A DNA stretch of 12,598 nt. Origin: JANMZR01 sp031383555 (GTDB taxonomy: Bacteria; Bacteroidota; Bacteroidia; Cytophagales; Spirosomataceae). The notes beneath the pieces are model-generated. The model was not told where the DNA came from and ran no database searches. It saw only the letters and a program-made list of their open reading frames with translations. The stretch spans positions 1 through 12,598 of the forward strand of contig JANMZR010000359.1 of the NCBI GenBank assembly GCA_031383555.1, written 5' to 3'. The translations under genes were made by a program, and so were the position numbers. Positions within the stretch are counted from its first letter, which is position 1, and every line of letters starts with the position of its first letter. Below are positions 1-6,934 of the stretch, piece by piece.

Positions 1-382
1 TAAATTAATTTTTGAAATTAATTGGTATAGCTTTTGGTAGAATTGGGATTTGCGTATAAGGTAGGCTAACTAAATGATAGGCCTAATAACTATAAAAGAG
101 GTAAAAATTGTTAACCACTTTTTAAATTAATTGAAAAATTAATTTAAAAACGAGAAGTTATACGTTTATTTCTCTTAAATTTTGCAAATAAAATGCCCTA
201 TTTATTCTTGATTGTTATTTTGAATGAATTTTCGAAAATATAAAGAACTGATAACAAATTTTGAGATTGCTTTAATATTGTGTGTATCGTTGTATATATA
301 AACTATTCCAATATTGTTTGACTAATCTTATTGTAAATTGAAATGAAAAGTCTACTTGTAACTTGTACTAAGAAAGGGTAGC
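1..382. other. AT-rich stretch without a recognisable gene
   Basis: I see no open frame with coding character on either strand, no tRNA and no convincing hairpin. The stretch is strongly AT-rich and rich in stop codons. Together with the remnants at 383-456 and 704-814 it looks like decayed DNA at the edge of the sulfur-gene cluster. Confidence 0.5.
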
Positions 383-456
383 TTACACAATCTCATGGTC
401 AAAAACTCCAAAAAGTTTAGTGACCTTTATTTTTTCAAGTTTTATATTCTTTTTTT
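383..456 (-). pseudogene. possible remnant of the N-terminus of an AAA/SMC-type ATPase
   Basis: Between two in-frame stops the minus strand reads a short peptide containing IKVTKLFGVFDHEIV. This resembles the first beta strands of many bacterial AAA or OLD/SMC-like ATPases, which begin with an 'I-x-x-L-F-G-I/V-F-x-H-x-I' pattern just ahead of a Walker A motif. Here a TAA at 383-385 ends the frame before any Walker A, and there is no ATG. What is seen is only the short peptide. The family assignment is from memory and could be chance, because only about 15 residues match. Confidence 0.2.
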
Positions 457-511
457 AGATATTGTCAATTATGTCTTGGTATGTGTTTTATTAGGCCAGC
501 TAACGAGTCTG

Positions 512-531
512 TATCCGCCACATGGCGGATA
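512..531. repeat. 20-bp near-perfect palindrome (9-bp arms, 2-nt centre)
   Basis: The arms TATCCGCCA (512-520) and TGGCGGATA (523-531) are exact reverse complements separated by CA. It is a GC-rich island in very AT-rich DNA and no gene starts or stops nearby. There is no T tract on either side to make it a terminator. It could be a dispersed palindromic repeat unit, the site of a DNA-binding protein, or part of a recombination site belonging to the recombinase remnant about 170 bp away. One copy cannot decide. Confidence 0.5.
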
Positions 532-703
532 AATCCTTTATATTTATAAATTGTATATTTTGTAATCGTTTGAAAATAAACTCAACACATATTTAAACGA
601 GGCTGTATCATAATTCATGTGTAAGTATAAATTTCCGATTTTAAACGCTTGAAAACGACTAAGGTTCGTAGCTCCATTCTATAAATATCAAATGTAAAAA
701 AAA

Positions 704-814
704 TTAATTAAAATCCAATTTGTCGATAGGGCTTTTTATCAGGTCGAAACCCTTGGTGGTAATGTGGGTGTGTATTTCAGTGGTTTTGGAGCTAGAATGC
801 TCCATCAGCTTCAA
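704..814 (-). pseudogene. C-terminal remnant of a tyrosine recombinase/integrase
   Basis: The minus strand encodes LKLMEHSSSKTTEIHTHITT followed by KGFDLIKSPIDKLDFN and a stop at 704-706. This matches the C-terminal end of XerC/XerD-like and phage-type tyrosine recombinases of Bacteroidota, where the usual pattern is L-G-H-S-S-S-K-T-T-E-I-Y-T-H followed by an I-K-S/N-P-L-D tail. The nucleophilic tyrosine of that motif is replaced by histidine (EIHTH), and the preceding Gly is Glu. The frame is closed upstream by a TAA at 833-835, so the catalytic Arg and the rest of the protein are missing. It therefore cannot be active. It marks a past integration event beside the Fic gene. Confidence 0.65.
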
Positions 815-862
815 ATTATTTTGTTTGTTTTTTTAAACCCATTCAAATTCAATTTTAAAGCA

Positions 863-900
863 AAACAAAAAAACAAGAAAGTTATGGCTTCATGAAGCCA
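863..900 (-). terminator. candidate rho-independent terminator downstream of fic (perfect 16-bp palindrome)
   Basis: TGGCTTCATGAAGCCA at 885-900 is a perfect palindrome that can fold as a 6-bp stem with a CATG loop. On the minus strand it is followed by a T-rich run (861-884), interrupted by a few other bases. It lies about 100 nt past the small ORF that follows fic and on the correct strand to end that transcript. The T tract is not directly adjacent to the stem, so a protein-binding palindrome is an alternative. Confidence 0.35.
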
Positions 901-1002
901 AACTAAAAGTGTTTAAAATTACATTAGGAAAGTTTTTAGCAAATTATGAATTTTAGTCGATTCGTCAGGAATAACCTGATATTTACGATATGAAATATAA
1001 TT

Positions 1003-1119
1003 TTATAATTTTAAAAAATTCAACTCAAACTCCCAATCCAGAATTTGCAATTTATTTTTTATGGGTTCTTCAGCTATTATTATTTCAAAAGTAGGTGAGT
1101 TTGGTGTTATAAACGGCAT
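1003..1119 (-). CDS. possible 38-residue protein directly after fic
   Basis: An ATG at 1117-1119 follows the fic stop codon (1120-1122) with no intervening base and in the same frame, and the reading frame runs 38 codons to a TAA at 1003-1005. The product begins MPFITPNSPTFEIIIAEEPI and is acidic, with no Cys, no signal peptide and no membrane segment. I do not recognise it. It could be a short cotranslated protein of the fic transcript. It could also be the former C-terminus of a longer Fic protein cut by a stop mutation, since it stays in frame, or a chance ORF. The Fic winged helix already looks complete before the stop, which argues against a simple truncation. Confidence 0.3.
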   Translation of the reverse strand: MPFITPNSPTFEIIIAEEPIKNKLQILDWEFELNFLKL

Positions 1120-2226
1120 TTATTCTAATTTAAACTCTACTAATTCATAGTTAGCATTTCTTCCGCCTTCGTCAGTTTGTTTTAAGATGCCTTTTTCTAC
1201 CAAGTCTTTTATGTCCCGTAGGGCAGTGTCGGTTGAGGTTTTGACAATTTTAGCCCATTTTGAGGTTTGAAGTTTTCCCTCAAAATCCTCAAAGAGTTTA
1301 TTAAGTATTGTACGTTGGCGTTCGTTGATGGGTGTGTGCTCGTGTATTTTCCAAAACTCAGCTTTACGCACTATTTTCTGCATAGTGCTTTCGGTGGAGA
1401 GCATAGCATTTTTGAGACAGTGTAAAAACCAATCAAGCCATTCTGTAATGTCACCTGAACTATGTTGTACTTTTTGCAATACTTCGTAATAGATTTTTCT
1501 CTCTGCTAATATTTGGCTAGACATACTGTAAAAACGTTCTCCACTTCCTTCGGCATAGGCAAGTAACATATCGGTTATTGCTCTACCAATTCTGCCGTTT
1601 CCGTCATCAAATGGGTGAATGATGATAAACCAGAAGTGGGCTATGGCGGCTTTTAAAACAGGGTCAAGGCTGTGTTCGTTATTAAACCAATTCAGAAATT
1701 TGTCCATTTCCGTTTTTACTAATACAGGCTTTACGGCCTCGAAATGCACTTTTTCTTTGCCCATTGCCCCTGAAACAACTTGCATTTCTCCAGTTCTGTA
1801 TCGCCCTACTTCTATTAAGTAAGGTCCGCTGTAACCAGTAGGGAAAAGTGATGCATGCCAACCAAACAAACGTTTTTCGGTTAAAGGTAGTTTATATCGT
1901 TGAGTAGCATCCAGCATCATTTCTACAACTCCTTCAATGTGACGACTGCTCGAAACAAGTCCTGCGGTCTTTATGCCCAAACGCCTTGCAATAGATGAAC
2001 GTACCTGCTCATAATTAAGTAATTCGCCTTCAATTTCTGATGATTTTACTACGTCCAAGGTTAAGGCGGTTAGCGTGGCTTCTTCTTTCGCAGAAAAGCC
2101 CAAGGCGTTCATTTGTCCTATTATTTTACCTTGCATGAGTCTTACTTCACCAAATATGGCATTAATGGCTCTGTCCTGCCACGAAAAATTTGTCCAGTTA
2201 TCGTACTCGTAAATGTATTTTGCCAT
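1120..2226 (-). CDS. Fic family protein (class II type, C-terminal winged helix)
   Basis: Likely an AMP-transferring (AMPylase) or deAMPylating Fic enzyme that modifies a Ser, Thr or Tyr hydroxyl of a target protein. Counted from the ATG at 2224-2226 (368 residues), it has an N-terminal DUF4172/Fic_N-like region, a canonical inhibitory motif SSEIEGE at about 62-68 (the Glu that blocks ATP in class II Fic proteins), a complete Fic core HPFDDGNGRIGR at about 204-215 with the catalytic His, and a C-terminal winged helix-turn-helix at about 300-365. A TTG eight bases upstream would add only two residues, so the ATG is preferred. The upstream gap carries two tandem inverted repeats; with the C-terminal DNA-binding fold this suggests autoregulation. 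The target is unknown. It is not obviously linked to the sulfur genes and sits beside decayed recombinase DNA, which fits an accessory or acquired gene. Confidence 0.93.
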   Translation of the reverse strand: MAKYIYEYDNWTNFSWQDRAINAIFGEVRLMQGKIIGQMNALGFSAKEEATLTALTLDVVKSSEIEGELLNYEQVRSSIARRLGIKTAGLVSSSRHIEGVVEMMLDATQRYKLPLTEKRLFGWHASLFPTGYSGPYLIEVGRYRTGEMQVVSGAMGKEKVHFEAVKPVLVKTEMDKFLNWFNNEHSLDPVLKAAIAHFWFIIIHPFDDGNGRIGRAITDMLLAYAEGSGERFYSMSSQILAERKIYYEVLQKVQHSSGDITEWLDWFLHCLKNAMLSTESTMQKIVRKAEFWKIHEHTPINERQRTILNKLFEDFEGKLQTSKWAKIVKTSTDTALRDIKDLVEKGILKQTDEGGRNANYELVEFKLE

Positions 2227-2241
2227 AACCAAATATTTTTA

Positions 2242-2303
2242 TGCGGTAAATATACAAATTATTTACCGCAAATATGCGGCGATAATTTTATTTTTTCACC
2301 GCA
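2242..2303. promoter_or_regulatory. tandem inverted repeats upstream of fic, probable operator
   Basis: The first unit has perfect 11-bp arms, TGCGGTAAATA (2242-2252) and TATTTACCGCA (2260-2270). The second has TGCGG (2275-2279) and CCGCA (2299-2303). In both units the outer TGCGG and CCGCA are separated by exactly 19 bp, and the units repeat at a 33-bp pitch, close to three helical turns. The first unit lies 16 bp upstream of the fic ATG, where a bound dimer would block transcription or translation initiation. The likely ligand is the winged-helix tail of the Fic protein itself; this is inference. Confidence 0.7.
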
Positions 2304-2516
2304 CTAAGATAGGTTGACTATTCTTAAAGTGAACTATTTTTGGGAGAGCTTACCTTACCAAGTGTTAAAAAAAGCTGATTAGCATTAATTTGATAGGTTA
2401 TAAAGTCAATTGTATAGGTGCCAGAGCCTATCCTTACAACGATTCTATAAAATAAACTGGGAAAGATTTAGCTTTCATAACCTTAGTTTAAAATTTTCAA
2501 AATAGAAAGTAGTACC
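2304..2516. other. intergenic stretch between the yeeE/yedE genes and fic operator
   Basis: No gene or strong terminator is seen. The minus strand has a 3-bp GCT/AGC hairpin followed by seven T at about 2370-2383, too short to trust as the terminator of the porin-yeeE-yeeE unit. The fic promoter should lie at the left edge near the operator, but I find no perfect TAnnTTTG element. Confidence 0.4.
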
Positions 2517-3026
2517 TTAATTTGGCAATTTATCTTTCAATAAACCATACACCCAAGTGCCGGCGACTGCACTCAATAAGGTAGCAATTACTACTAAATA
2601 ACCACTACCAATTTGGGCAAAAAGTGGGCCTGGGCATGCTCCTGTGATTGCCCAACCTAAGCCAAAAATAAGGCCACCATATATTTGCCCTTTTTGGAAT
2701 TTCTTTGGGTGAAAATCCACCGCTTCACCTACTAATGTCTTGATATTGAATTTTTTAATCAAAAACACTGAAATCATTCCAACCACAACCGCACTGCCAA
2801 TAACACCATACATGTGGAAGCTTTGCAAACGGAACATTTCTTGAATACGAAACCATGAGATAATTTCGGCCTTTACAAATACAATACCGAATAGTATCCC
2901 TACTACCAAATATTTAATATTGGCCGTCCAGCTTTCAGCTACCTTCATATCGTTAGGTGCCTCACATACAAATGTTTCGGCTACCTCAAGTACAGCTGTA
3001 TTTTTAAATTCTTGAATATTTTTCAT
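2517..3026 (-). CDS. YeeE/YedE family half-transporter (TsuA-like, second half; DUF6691 type)
   Basis: A 169-residue membrane protein with about four hydrophobic segments (about 38-54, 72-90, 116-134, 141-162). The motif GACPGPLF at about 129-136 carries the conserved Cys131 of the YeeE/YedE family, whose characterised member TsuA imports thiosulfate by relay between membrane cysteines. It is half the length of TsuA-type proteins (about 330 residues), and the gene before it encodes the other half, so the two probably form a heteromeric channel. The gap between them is 20 nt. Oddly, about 30 polar residues including Cys21 precede the point where such proteins usually begin (near residue 33). 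The ATG at 3024-3026 is well placed, but a later start, for example Met27, cannot be excluded. The substrate could be thiosulfate, sulfide-derived sulfur or another small sulfur species. Confidence 0.85.
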   Translation of the reverse strand: MKNIQEFKNTAVLEVAETFVCEAPNDMKVAESWTANIKYLVVGILFGIVFVKAEIISWFRIQEMFRLQSFHMYGVIGSAVVVGMISVFLIKKFNIKTLVGEAVDFHPKKFQKGQIYGGLIFGLGWAITGACPGPLFAQIGSGYLVVIATLLSAVAGTWVYGLLKDKLPN

Positions 3027-3046
3027 TGAAATTTACTATTAATTTT

Positions 3047-3622
3047 TTAGAATAATTTGAAAATAATTGGCATTAATAAATGAGTCATTGTGAAACCACC
3101 TACCATAAAACAACAAGTAGCAATTAGTGATGGAAGCTGCAAGTTGGAAAGCCCCATAATAGCGTGGCCCGACGTACAACCACCAGCATAACGAGTACCG
3201 AAACCAACTAAAAAACCACCAAAAACAAAGAAAATAAGCCCTTTTATTGAGAATAATGTTTCAACTGAAAATAAGTCGGTTGGCATTAAACCTGAAAAAT
3301 CTTTAATTCCTAATGCTTTCAAATCATTGATTGTGGCTTCAGAAAGCACAAAATCATTGGGATTTGCCAAGAAATTGGTAGCGATAACTCCACCAAAAAA
3401 TACTCCTAAAACAAAAATGAGGTTCCAAATTTCTTTTTTCCAATCATACTTAAAAAATGGAATATCGGCAGGAAAACAAGCTGCACAAACATGACGAAGA
3501 GAGGATGAAATACCGAAAGATTTATTGCCAATCAATAAAAGTGTTGGCACAGTAAGTCCAATAAGCGGGCCTGCAATGTACCATGGCCAAGGTTGAAGAA
3601 TTAATTCAAAAATTTGTTTCAT
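3047..3622 (-). CDS. YeeE/YedE family half-transporter (TsuA-like, first half)
   Basis: A 191-residue integral membrane protein with hydrophobic segments at about 12-32, 67-85, 128-142 and 160-189. The hallmark GTRYAGGCTSGHAIMG at about 142-157 contains Cys149, the residue expected to touch the sulfur substrate in YeeE/YedE proteins. A second pair, Cys46 and Cys49 in HVCAACFP, lies on the loop after the first helix, and Cys170-Cys171 is in the last hydrophobic stretch. It starts 13 nt after the porin gene and is followed after 20 nt by its partner half, so the three are surely cotranscribed. With the porin it would form an outer- and inner-membrane uptake route for thiosulfate or a related compound. 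The family is clear; the exact substrate is inferred. Confidence 0.88.
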   Translation of the reverse strand: MKQIFELILQPWPWYIAGPLIGLTVPTLLLIGNKSFGISSSLRHVCAACFPADIPFFKYDWKKEIWNLIFVLGVFFGGVIATNFLANPNDFVLSEATINDLKALGIKDFSGLMPTDLFSVETLFSIKGLIFFVFGGFLVGFGTRYAGGCTSGHAIMGLSNLQLPSLIATCCFMVGGFTMTHLLMPIIFKLF

Positions 3623-3635
3623 TTATATGTTTGTT

Positions 3636-5039
3636 TTAATAATGATAGTTGATAATTAAGTTTAAATGCGTCATATTAACTTTGTTGAGAACGTAGCGAT
3701 CGTTTTGATAAGTTTCGCCAAAATCGTCTTTGCGCACCACCAATAAAAGTGCATTCAGTCCTTTTAGATAATGATCAAATTGATAAGTCAATCCTAAATT
3801 AATTTGTGAATAAGAAGGCATCCCATATTTATTCAAAGCGTAATTCTTTACATCGGGAAGTTGAAAATAGCCTCCACTTAACTCAATTTTGATATGTTTT
3901 TCTGGCTTAAAAAATGTATTAATTGTTGCTGCGGTTACATCACCAAAGCCTTCATTTCTCTCACGTGGCATAAATGTATAAAAAGGCTCACGACCCCATT
4001 CTCGTGGCATAAGATAACGCCCTTGTGCAGTTATTCGAGTGGCATTCAAGAACCAATCAAACTTAGCAGATTGCAGCCCTAAACGCCCAGAAAGCACTTT
4101 TGCTCCGCTATTTATTTGGGCATATGCCTTGGTTGGGTCTTCATTTCCTCCATTTCCTATTGTATTTTGTTGAAAAAATTGCCCGCCTACTAACCAGTTT
4201 TTACCTGCAATTGACTTTGATTTCCATTCGATTTTTAGTTGAGTGGTATTTAGTAGGTTGTCGATATAAGTATCCCAAAATTGAATATTCAATTGTTTTT
4301 TCTGATAGGTTGAACCAATTATTCCTACACCAGCCGACTCAATATTATTTTTATATTGCGAAGGTTTTCCGTTAATGTCAACTCCCCCTGGATAAATTCC
4401 GATACTTTCGCCAGCATCAAACCATCTTACAGTTGAACGTGGCGAAATACGCCAAATGTATTCCCCATGAAGGCTTAGGTTTTTCCATTCTATTAGCTCT
4501 AAAACGGCACCTTCGATCAAAGTCGGCCGCATTCGCCCATCTTGTGGATTAATAATTGGTGTTTGTGGAATTTGACGCCCAATAGTTAAGGTTGATTTTT
4601 TTCCTAAATGAGTTTTGACAAATAATTCTTCGAGACGGTCTAAATCTTCATGATCATTGGGCCGTTCAATATCAAATAATCCAATTTCATAACGATTTGC
4701 TTGATTTGTTTTTGGATCAGTTTTTGATAAATCGGACGATTTTAGATTAAACATAAAAAAGCCGCTAAGACCCACCTGAAAGTGATTTAAAAACCTCGGA
4801 GTTTCGTAGCCAATACCCGCCCCAATACCCCAAGCATAATAATCAGGTAAGTCTCCTTTGTTTACTGTGGCTGACATATATGAGCGAGTGTGACCATAAA
4901 ACCGACCTTTTTCAAAAAAATGACTTATTGTATTGGTGTCTTTTTCTATTTCGTGATAAGCATGAATACCTTGTGCTCTAACAAAGCTAATTGAAATAAA
5001 AAATGACCAAACGACATATTGTAAATTGATTTTTCTCAT
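3636..5039 (-). CDS. OprD-like outer-membrane porin
   Basis: A 467-residue exported beta-barrel protein. It has a signal peptide ending at about residue 22 (hydrophobic core then VRA, with Gln as first mature residue), alternating aromatic/polar strands throughout, and a C-terminus ending in Tyr (INYHY) as expected for barrel insertion. Segments such as the early FYGHTRSYM, NRYEIGLFDIE and the IGRQ-(...)-QDGRMRP region resemble the OprD-type porins annotated in Bacteroidota. Such porins pass small, often anionic or amino-acid-like solutes. It is the first gene of the porin-yeeE-yeeE unit and has its own promoter with a CRP/FNR-like site, so its likely cargo is a sulfur oxyanion such as thiosulfate or tetrathionate. 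Cargo is inferred from neighbours only; the barrel assignment is firm, the OprD label less so. Confidence 0.8.
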   Translation of the reverse strand: MRKINLQYVVWSFFISISFVRAQGIHAYHEIEKDTNTISHFFEKGRFYGHTRSYMSATVNKGDLPDYYAWGIGAGIGYETPRFLNHFQVGLSGFFMFNLKSSDLSKTDPKTNQANRYEIGLFDIERPNDHEDLDRLEELFVKTHLGKKSTLTIGRQIPQTPIINPQDGRMRPTLIEGAVLELIEWKNLSLHGEYIWRISPRSTVRWFDAGESIGIYPGGVDINGKPSQYKNNIESAGVGIIGSTYQKKQLNIQFWDTYIDNLLNTTQLKIEWKSKSIAGKNWLVGGQFFQQNTIGNGGNEDPTKAYAQINSGAKVLSGRLGLQSAKFDWFLNATRITAQGRYLMPREWGREPFYTFMPRERNEGFGDVTAATINTFFKPEKHIKIELSGGYFQLPDVKNYALNKYGMPSYSQINLGLTYQFDHYLKGLNALLLVVRKDDFGETYQNDRYVLNKVNMTHLNLIINYHY

Positions 5040-5059
5040 AAATTGATACTAATATGTTG

Positions 5060-5105
5060 CAAAAGTATCAGTTACAAATTTTTATGTTCGTGACAAATGT
5101 TACAT
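5060..5105 (-). promoter_or_regulatory. promoter of the porin-yeeE-yeeE unit with CRP/FNR-like site
   Basis: On the minus strand a perfect Bacteroidota -7 element TACTTTTG lies at 5067-5060, 20 nt upstream of the ATG. The palindrome-like site GTGACAAATGTTACAT (plus-strand reading) occupies 5090-5105. Its centre is about 37.5 bp from the 3' end of the -7 element, which puts it near -41.5, the position of class II activators. The same arrangement precedes the tsdA-like gene. Confidence 0.6.
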
Positions 5106-5151
5106 TGAAAAAATATTATCGATTCTTTTATAATTTTGATTCGATTGTAAC

Positions 5152-5191
5152 AAAAAAAAGTATTCATTAAGTCTAAGCTCATTGAATACTT
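5152..5191 (-). terminator. rho-independent terminator after the soxB-like gene
   Basis: A perfect 9-bp stem, AAGTATTCA (5158-5166) with TGAATACTT (5183-5191), has a 16-nt loop and on the minus strand is followed by six further T (5157-5152), with T also closing the stem. It lies 36 nt past the stop of the soxB-like gene and separates that unit from the porin promoter. Confidence 0.75.
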
Positions 5192-5226
5192 CTTTCTAAA
5201 ACAAAGGTTGTTGCACTTTGATAGCT

Positions 5227-6924
5227 CTACACGAATTTATAATCTATCCCCGAAACTTGGCTCAATAAGTCTTGTGGGGCATCCAAAATCTTAGCATCGT
5301 GCCTTAAAGTTGGGGATACGGGTGAGAATTTTTGTAAATATTCTTTCATCATGCTGTGCAAAGTAAAGGCGGTATTTTTGCCTTCTTTTACGCCTTTCAT
5401 GCGGCAAAGCATGTTATCGGGGTCGCCTTCACGTTCGCAGGCACATAATACATAGTTTTTTGTTAAATCAATCGGTTGACCAGCAATTGTAACTTTTTGT
5501 ACACGATGCCCAACCCTTTCAAAAGCCTTAAACTCCATTTTCCTTCCTTTGAAACGGATCAACCAGCCGCCAAAACGTTTGGAAGCATCTTGGTCAAATA
5601 CATTTTGTAACTCTTTTTCGAGCCAATCCATAATTTGTTGACCAGTGGCTTTGGCGGTTCTGATAGTAGAATCAACGGGAAGCATATCGTATAAATAACC
5701 TTCGGTAATGGCTATTTTGCCATCTTTTCCAGCGGTGCGTGGTGGACAAAAACGAAAACCATTCGATAGCACCACATCGGCATTGACTTTCCATTTAAGA
5801 GCATCCACAATCATGGTATCAATGGTGTTTTCTACTACAAAATTTCGGTAAAGTGGTACGGTACTATACCCCAAAACTTTGTTTATTTCTTCTTTATATG
5901 GTTTTTCTATTTGCTCCACAATATCTAATACTGCCATTTTTGCAGGAAATTTCTGCGGATTTACTTCGACAAGTTCATATTTTTCATCAATAATTTTTCC
6001 ATTCTCAACTTTTAAATCCAATCTTCCAACAAATGAACCGAATGCCCCAGGTTCAACGATTTTTGAATATTCGGCTTGAATCGGTTTACGTACTCGCTCA
6101 TGCGTATCTGCTCCGAAAATATAGTCAACTCCTTTGCAATCAGGATGATTGCCGAGTGCAATTTGTTGCGAAAGGCCAAGATGCGAAAGAATAATTATGA
6201 AATCGCACTGTTCTTGTTCTTTCAGTAGTTCCACATATTGTTTCAGATTTTCTTCGGGTTTTGTGTAAATTATACCCTTGCTATAAAGTGGCGACTGACG
6301 AAGTGGCACGAGTGGATCGGTATAACCCAAAATACCAATTTTCACTCCCAAACGATTTACAATTTGGTAAGGCTGAAAAATTAATTCGCCTTTTTTTCCA
6401 TCGCCTAAATCGTGATACATATTAGTACAAACTTTCGGAGCAAGCAAGCCGCCTAAAAGTTTTTGCATGTTTTTTTTGTAATAAACTACTTCCCAGTTGC
6501 CTGGCAAGTACATATCGTAATTTAGGGCGTTTAAAAGTGGCACAAATGCTTGCCCTGTAGTTTTTACCGAAAGCAAACTGCCTTGAAACATATCACCCGT
6601 GTCAATAGTGATGGTGTTTTCAGGATTTTCTTTTTTCAAAACATCCAAAGCGGTGGCTAAATGAGCATAACCGCCTGTTTTTCTAAATGTTAGTTTATTA
6701 TTTTCCCAAAATAATTCATCGTGGACATGCAGCTGACAATGCACATCTGTAGTTTGCAGAAAAGTAATTGTACCATTTTTTTCCGCAAAAGCATTAATTT
6801 CAGTATCCTTTGCCGTTGGTAAATTGGCAGTTTGACTTTTTCCATTTGCCAATACTGAACTCTGCACCCCTGCAATGGCGGTGGCCATAATACTTTTCTG
6901 TAAAAAATTCCTTCTTGATTGCAT
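5227..6924 (-). CDS. soxB: SoxB-like thiosulfohydrolase / 5'-nucleotidase-family metallophosphoesterase, Tat-exported
   Basis: A 565-residue periplasmic dimetal hydrolase. The N-terminus SRRNFLQK followed by a short hydrophobic run is a twin-arginine (Tat) signal, as SoxB uses. The metallophosphoesterase core has the DVH ligands at 60-62, DTGDMFQGS (108-116, Asp111), GNWEVVY (142-148), SHLG (His248) and GADTHE (271-276). The Trp after GN matches the SoxB pattern (GHWEF) rather than the nucleotidase GNHE. The C-terminal domain follows SoxB in order: a LSNGFRF loop, YDMLPVDSTI, then an EKELQNVF-(...)-GGWLIRF segment. SoxB removes sulfate from cysteine-bound sulfur species on SoxYZ. Here the first His of the usual GHTH is Asp, and no soxYZ is in the window. 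It lies 10 nt after the dsrE-like gene and ends the tsdA-dsrE unit. An unrelated nucleotidase function is the main alternative. Confidence 0.72.
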   Translation of the reverse strand: MQSRRNFLQKSIMATAIAGVQSSVLANGKSQTANLPTAKDTEINAFAEKNGTITFLQTTDVHCQLHVHDELFWENNKLTFRKTGGYAHLATALDVLKKENPENTITIDTGDMFQGSLLSVKTTGQAFVPLLNALNYDMYLPGNWEVVYYKKNMQKLLGGLLAPKVCTNMYHDLGDGKKGELIFQPYQIVNRLGVKIGILGYTDPLVPLRQSPLYSKGIIYTKPEENLKQYVELLKEQEQCDFIIILSHLGLSQQIALGNHPDCKGVDYIFGADTHERVRKPIQAEYSKIVEPGAFGSFVGRLDLKVENGKIIDEKYELVEVNPQKFPAKMAVLDIVEQIEKPYKEEINKVLGYSTVPLYRNFVVENTIDTMIVDALKWKVNADVVLSNGFRFCPPRTAGKDGKIAITEGYLYDMLPVDSTIRTAKATGQQIMDWLEKELQNVFDQDASKRFGGWLIRFKGRKMEFKAFERVGHRVQKVTIAGQPIDLTKNYVLCACEREGDPDNMLCRMKGVKEGKNTAFTLHSMMKEYLQKFSPVSPTLRHDAKILDAPQDLLSQVSGIDYKFV

Positions 6925-6934
6925 CTGTGTTTTT

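Noticed and set aside
905..985. Minus-strand open stretch reading YRKYQVIPDEST as a small gene or remnant
   Set aside because: It has no start codon, is about 25 codons long, and matches nothing I recognise.
1..1119. CRISPR array, tRNA or insertion-sequence ends in the non-coding left end
   Set aside because: No regularly spaced direct repeats, no cloverleaf, and no paired terminal inverted repeats around an ORF were seen.
2227..2232. Upstream TTG start for the Fic gene
   Set aside because: It adds only two residues, and an ATG with the family-typical N-terminus KYIYEYDNW follows at once.
2370..2386. Hairpin plus T tract as terminator of the porin-yeeE-yeeE unit
   Set aside because: The stem is only three base pairs and lies more than 130 nt past the last gene.
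3894..4375. Plus-strand ORFs of 62 and 91 codons
   Set aside because: They lie antisense inside the porin gene, have no recognisable domains, and follow from its base composition.
5227..6924. Plain 5'-nucleotidase (UshA-like) as the product
   Set aside because: The Tat signal, GNWE motif, SoxB-like C-terminal segment order and sulfur-gene neighbours favour SoxB-like; it remains the main alternative.
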